Origin: an uncultured Flavobacteriaceae bacterium
Lineage (GTDB): Bacteria; Bacteroidota; Bacteroidia; Flavobacteriales; Flavobacteriaceae
NCBI GenBank assembly: GCA_947489085.1
Contig: CANLCJ010000005.1
Coordinates: 62,001-126,000 of the forward strand
Direction: 5' to 3'
DNA length: 64,000 nucleotides
Every line of letters begins with the position of its first letter. Position 1 is the stretch's first letter. Below, piece after piece: positions 61,025 to 64,000 of the stretch. The notes under the pieces are model-generated. The model made no database searches and had not been told where the DNA came from. It was given only the letters and a program-made list of their open reading frames with translations. Both the position numbers and the translations under genes were made by a program.

Positions 61025-64000
61025 ATGTATTTAATATTCGATACAGAAACTACAGGTTTACCAAAACGTTTCGATGCACCAATAACAGATACAGACAACT
61101 GGCCTAGGTGTATACAAATTGCATGGCAATTACACGATGCCATGGGGAATTGTATAGAGAGCCAAGACTATTTGGTAACTCCAGAAGGGTTTAATATACC
61201 CTATGATGCCGAAAAAATACATGGAATTTCTACAGAACTAGCTCAAGAACAAGGCGTGCCTTTGGCAGAGGTTTTAGAAAAGTTTAATGCCGTACTGCAA
61301 AAAACAAAATTTGTAGTAGGACAAAATGTAGGTTTCGATTTAAATATAATGGGTGCAGAGTTTGTGCGAGAAGCAGTAGAAAACCCTTTGCAGGAGCTTC
61401 CAGTGCTAGACACCTGTACAGAACATACAGCAACGCTTTGTAAAATACCAGGAGGGCGTGGTGGTAAATTCAAGCTGCCTACCTTAACGGAGTTGCACGA
61501 ACATTTATTTAATGTTCCCTTTGGAGAGGCGCATAACGCCACTGCCGATGTGGAGGCAACAACACGTTGTTTTTTAGAGCTTATACGTTTAGAGCAGTAT
61601 ACTAAAACACAACTAGACGTAGACCCAGAGTATTTTAAAGCATTTAAAACAGAAAATCCAGAACCTATAAAACTTATAGGTTTAAAACATGTTAATTTAA
61701 AGCAGGCCAGTGCTAAAATTGCAGCACGTTTAAAAAAGTCGAAGGCAAGTATCTCTTCAGAAGACATTAAACAAAATGTGTCCGATTTAGCCGATGTAGA
61801 ATTTGTACACCTGCACAACCACTCCCAATTTTCCGTATTACAGTCTACCATGAGTGTGGGCGATATTGTTAATGCTGCAGCAAAGCACAATATGCCAGCA
61901 GTAGCGCTAACCGACCATGCTAATATGATGGGGGCATTTCATTTTGTAAATGCAGTTAATAAAGTAAACAGTGGTATTAAAGCCCAAATAGAAGCCGCAG
62001 AAGCCAATGGAGAACCTGCAACGGCAAAGCTTATAAAGCCTATAGTAGGCTGCGAGTTTTTTGTTTGCGAAGACCATAAAGATAAGAGTAGAAAAGACAA
62101 TGGCTACCAAATTGTACTTATAGCTAAAAACAAAAACGGGTATCATAATCTGGCAAAATTATCATCTCACGCGTTTGTAGACGGTTTCTATTATGTGCCG
62201 CGAATAGACAAAGCGCTTATAGAGCAGTACAAAGAAGATGTTATTGCGCTTACAGGCAACCTGTACGGAGAGGTGCCAAGTAAAGTTTTAAATATAGGCG
62301 AAAACCAAGCAGTGGAAGCCTTGCTGTGGTGGAAAGGTGTTTTTGGAGACGATTTGTATGTGGAGTTAATGCGGCACCAGCAAGAGGATGAAGACCGTGT
62401 AAACCCTACATTAATCGCTCTGGCAAAGAAGCACAATGTAAAACTAATAGCAACAAATAACACCTATTACGCCGAAAAAGAAGATGCAAATGCACACGAT
62501 ATTTTACTCTGTGTAAAAGATGGCGAAAAACAAGCCACACCAATAGGGCGGGGTCGAGGTTACCGTTATGGGTTGCCAAACCAAGACTATTACTTTAAAT
62601 CGGCAGAAGCTATGAAGGCGCTGTTTAAAGACGTGCCAGAGGCCATAATTAATGTACAAGAGGTTGTAGATAAAATTGAAGCCTTCCAATTGGCAAGAGA
62701 TGTACTTTTACCAGCCTTCGACATTCCAGAACAGTTTAAACATGCCGAAGACGATGTAGATGGAGGGAAGCGTGGCGAAAACGCTTATTTAAAGCACTTG
62801 GTATACGAAGGTGCAAAAAAGCGCTACGGCGAAACACTCTCTGAGGAGGTTGTAGAACGTTTAGATTTTGAGCTTAGTGTTATAGAAAACACAGGCTACC
62901 CAGGGTACTTCCTTATTGTAGAAGATTTTATTCGGGAGGCACGGAATATGGACGTGTCTGTAGGGCCAGGGCGTGGATCTGCTGCGGGATCTGTAGCCGC
63001 CTATTGCCTTTGGATTACAAATATAGATCCGCTTAAGTACGATCTGCTTTTCGAGCGTTTCTTAAATCCAGACCGTATAAGCATGCCCGATATCGATATT
63101 GATTTCGATGACGAGGGGCGAAGCCGCGTTATGGATTACGTTATCGAAAAGTATGGCGCCAACCAAGTAGCACAAATTATTACCTACGGTACCATGGCGG
63201 CAAAATCGTCCATTAGGGATACCGCACGGGTATTAGATTTGCCTTTGTTTGATGCCGATAGAATCGCCAAGCTTATACCCAACATGTCTAAGCTCAACAA
63301 AATTTTTGGTTTAGACGAAAAAGCCCTCGGCAAAAAATTTAGAGCAGAAGAGTTAGAAAAAGTCAACGAGCTGTTAAACATAGCCGATGGTTCCGATTTA
63401 CAAGCAGAAACGCTAAACTTAGCAAGAACTTTAGAAGGTTCTGTGCGAAATACAGGAATCCATGCCTGTGGTGTTATTATTACACCAGACGATATTACCA
63501 AATTTGTTCCGGTAGCCGTAGCAAAAGACTCTGATTTATACGTTACGCAATTCGATAACTCTGTAGTAGAAGATGCAGGCCTGTTAAAAATGGATTTCTT
63601 GGGGTTAAAAACACTAACCCTAATAAAAGATACCGTTAAAATAGTAAAAGCAAAACACGGTGTACAATTAGATCCAGAAACCTTTCCTTTAGACGATAAG
63701 GAAACTTACGCCTTATTTCAGCGCGGCGAAACCGTAGGGGTGTTCCAGTACGAATCGCCAGGTATGCAGAAGCACCTAAGAGATTTAAAACCTACAGTGT
63801 TTGAAGATTTAATAGCCATGAATGCCTTGTACCGTCCGGGGCCTATGGAATACATTCCTAGTTTTGTACGCCGAAAGCATGGCGATGAGGAAATTGAGTA
63901 CGATTTACCAGCAATGGAGGAGTACCTTAAAGAAACCTATGGTATTACGGTGTACCAAGAGCAAGTAATGCTACTCTCCCAAAGTTTGGCAGGTTTTACT
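61025..64000 (+). CDS. dnaE: DNA polymerase III alpha subunit with fused N-terminal proofreading exonuclease, cut by window edge
   Basis: 992 codons are visible from the ATG at 61025 to the window end. Residues 1-190 are a DnaQ-like 3'-5' exonuclease (Asp 6 and Glu 8 in FDTETTGL; 'GQNVGFDLN'; 'HNATADVEAT'). From about 258 the polymerase begins with the PHP domain ('VHLHNHSQFSVLQ', 'LTDHANMMGAFHF'). The palm has 'GPGRGSAAGSV' and the catalytic 'MPDIDIDFDDEGR' near 690, then 'NTGIHACGVII' and 'LYRPGPMEYIPSF'. The C-terminus lies outside. Proofreading in cis with the replicative polymerase is the inferred role. Confidence 0.94.
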   Translation, partial: MYLIFDTETTGLPKRFDAPITDTDNWPRCIQIAWQLHDAMGNCIESQDYLVTPEGFNIPYDAEKIHGISTELAQEQGVPLAEVLEKFNAVLQKTKFVVGQNVGFDLNIMGAEFVREAVENPLQELPVLDTCTEHTATLCKIPGGRGGKFKLPTLTELHEHLFNVPFGEAHNATADVEATTRCFLELIRLEQYTKTQLDVDPEYFKAFKTENPEPIKLIGLKHVNLKQASAKIAARLKKSKASISSEDIKQNVSDLADVEFVHLHNHSQFSVLQSTMSVGDIVNAAAKHNMPAVALTDHANMMGAFHFVNAVNKVNSGIKAQIEAAEANGEPATAKLIKPIVGCEFFVCEDHKDKSRKDNGYQIVLIAKNKNGYHNLAKLSSHAFVDGFYYVPRIDKALIEQYKEDVIALTGNLYGEVPSKVLNIGENQAVEALLWWKGVFGDDLYVELMRHQQEDEDRVNPTLIALAKKHNVKLIATNNTYYAEKEDANAHDILLCVKDGEKQATPIGRGRGYRYGLPNQDYYFKSAEAMKALFKDVPEAIINVQEVVDKIEAFQLARDVLLPAFDIPEQFKHAEDDVDGGKRGENAYLKHLVYEGAKKRYGETLSEEVVERLDFELSVIENTGYPGYFLIVEDFIREARNMDVSVGPGRGSAAGSVAAYCLWITNIDPLKYDLLFERFLNPDRISMPDIDIDFDDEGRSRVMDYVIEKYGANQVAQIITYGTMAAKSSIRDTARVLDLPLFDADRIAKLIPNMSKLNKIFGLDEKALGKKFRAEELEKVNELLNIADGSDLQAETLNLARTLEGSVRNTGIHACGVIITPDDITKFVPVAVAKDSDLYVTQFDNSVVEDAGLLKMDFLGLKTLTLIKDTVKIVKAKHGVQLDPETFPLDDKETYALFQRGETVGVFQYESPGMQKHLRDLKPTVFEDLIAMNALYRPGPMEYIPSFVRRKHGDEEIEYDLPAMEEYLKETYGITVYQEQVMLLSQSLAGFT

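Noticed and set aside
61243-61890. 215-codon ORF antisense to dnaE
   Set aside because: Cys/Ser-rich shadow of a well-supported gene; no family resemblance.
1-64000. tRNA, rRNA or CRISPR loci
   Set aside because: I looked for T-arm-like motifs, rRNA cores and regular short repeats and saw none.

Overview
The window is chromosomal DNA from a member of the Bacteroidota, most likely family Flavobacteriaceae. The evidence is low G+C, promoters of the TTTG-N19-TAnnTTTG type, weak ribosome binding sites, type IX secretion (T9SS) C-terminal sorting domains, lineage families (DUF6089, DUF4271, DUF4296) and typical gene neighbourhoods such as CBS-nadK-DUF6089-uppS-bamA, ribF-HTTM-serS and glycosyltransferase-pyrC-DUF4296. 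I found no rRNA, tRNA or CRISPR array.

Region by region. 1-4.4 kb: a leftward envelope operon ending in bamA, cut by the window edge. 4.5-10.7 kb: pdxJ, a hydrolase, a small membrane protein, then the proteostasis genes tig, clpP and clpX, and pth. 10.8-24 kb: a secreted T9SS metzincin protease, ribF, an HTTM membrane protein, serS, a TPR protein, a SemiSWEET transporter, a membrane zinc protease, a membrane-anchored MutS-like ATPase and an omega-amidase. 24-26.5 kb: an Ig-like lipoprotein and comF. 26.5-31.2 kb: an AT-rich restriction-modification island (XRE regulator, Eco57I-type methylase, small PD-(D/E)XK nuclease and a divergent 67-residue protein) set between comF and glyS and flanked by a perfect 54-bp direct repeat. 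31-43 kb: glyS, an esterase, an Lrp regulator, hemD, a polyprenol-phosphate glycosyltransferase, pyrC, an epimerase, tyrS, a YHS protein and a LuxE-like enzyme. 43.8-50.4 kb: a two-component system, a glycosyltransferase, trmB, a LysE exporter, an alkyltransferase-like protein and Fe-S genes (mrp, nifU-like, ferredoxin).

50.5-53.2 kb is the second accessory region. It holds a 0.5-kb ORF-less interval that looks like a leftward structured non-coding RNA with its own promoter-like element and strong terminator, a divergent HTH regulator gene, and a tandem duplication of a small lipoprotein plus an overlapping four-helix membrane protein. One membrane-protein copy is broken by a homopolymer frameshift. 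53.3-64 kb: DUF1853, a phosphoesterase, an acyl-CoA dehydrogenase, trmN6, two four-helix-bundle stress proteins, rimM, rpsP, a lactonase, and dnaE with a fused proofreading exonuclease, cut by the right edge.

The most notable observations are the 54-bp-repeat-flanked R-M island and the candidate structured RNA at about 50499-50984. Everything here is read from sequence by eye; no database search or folding program was run.
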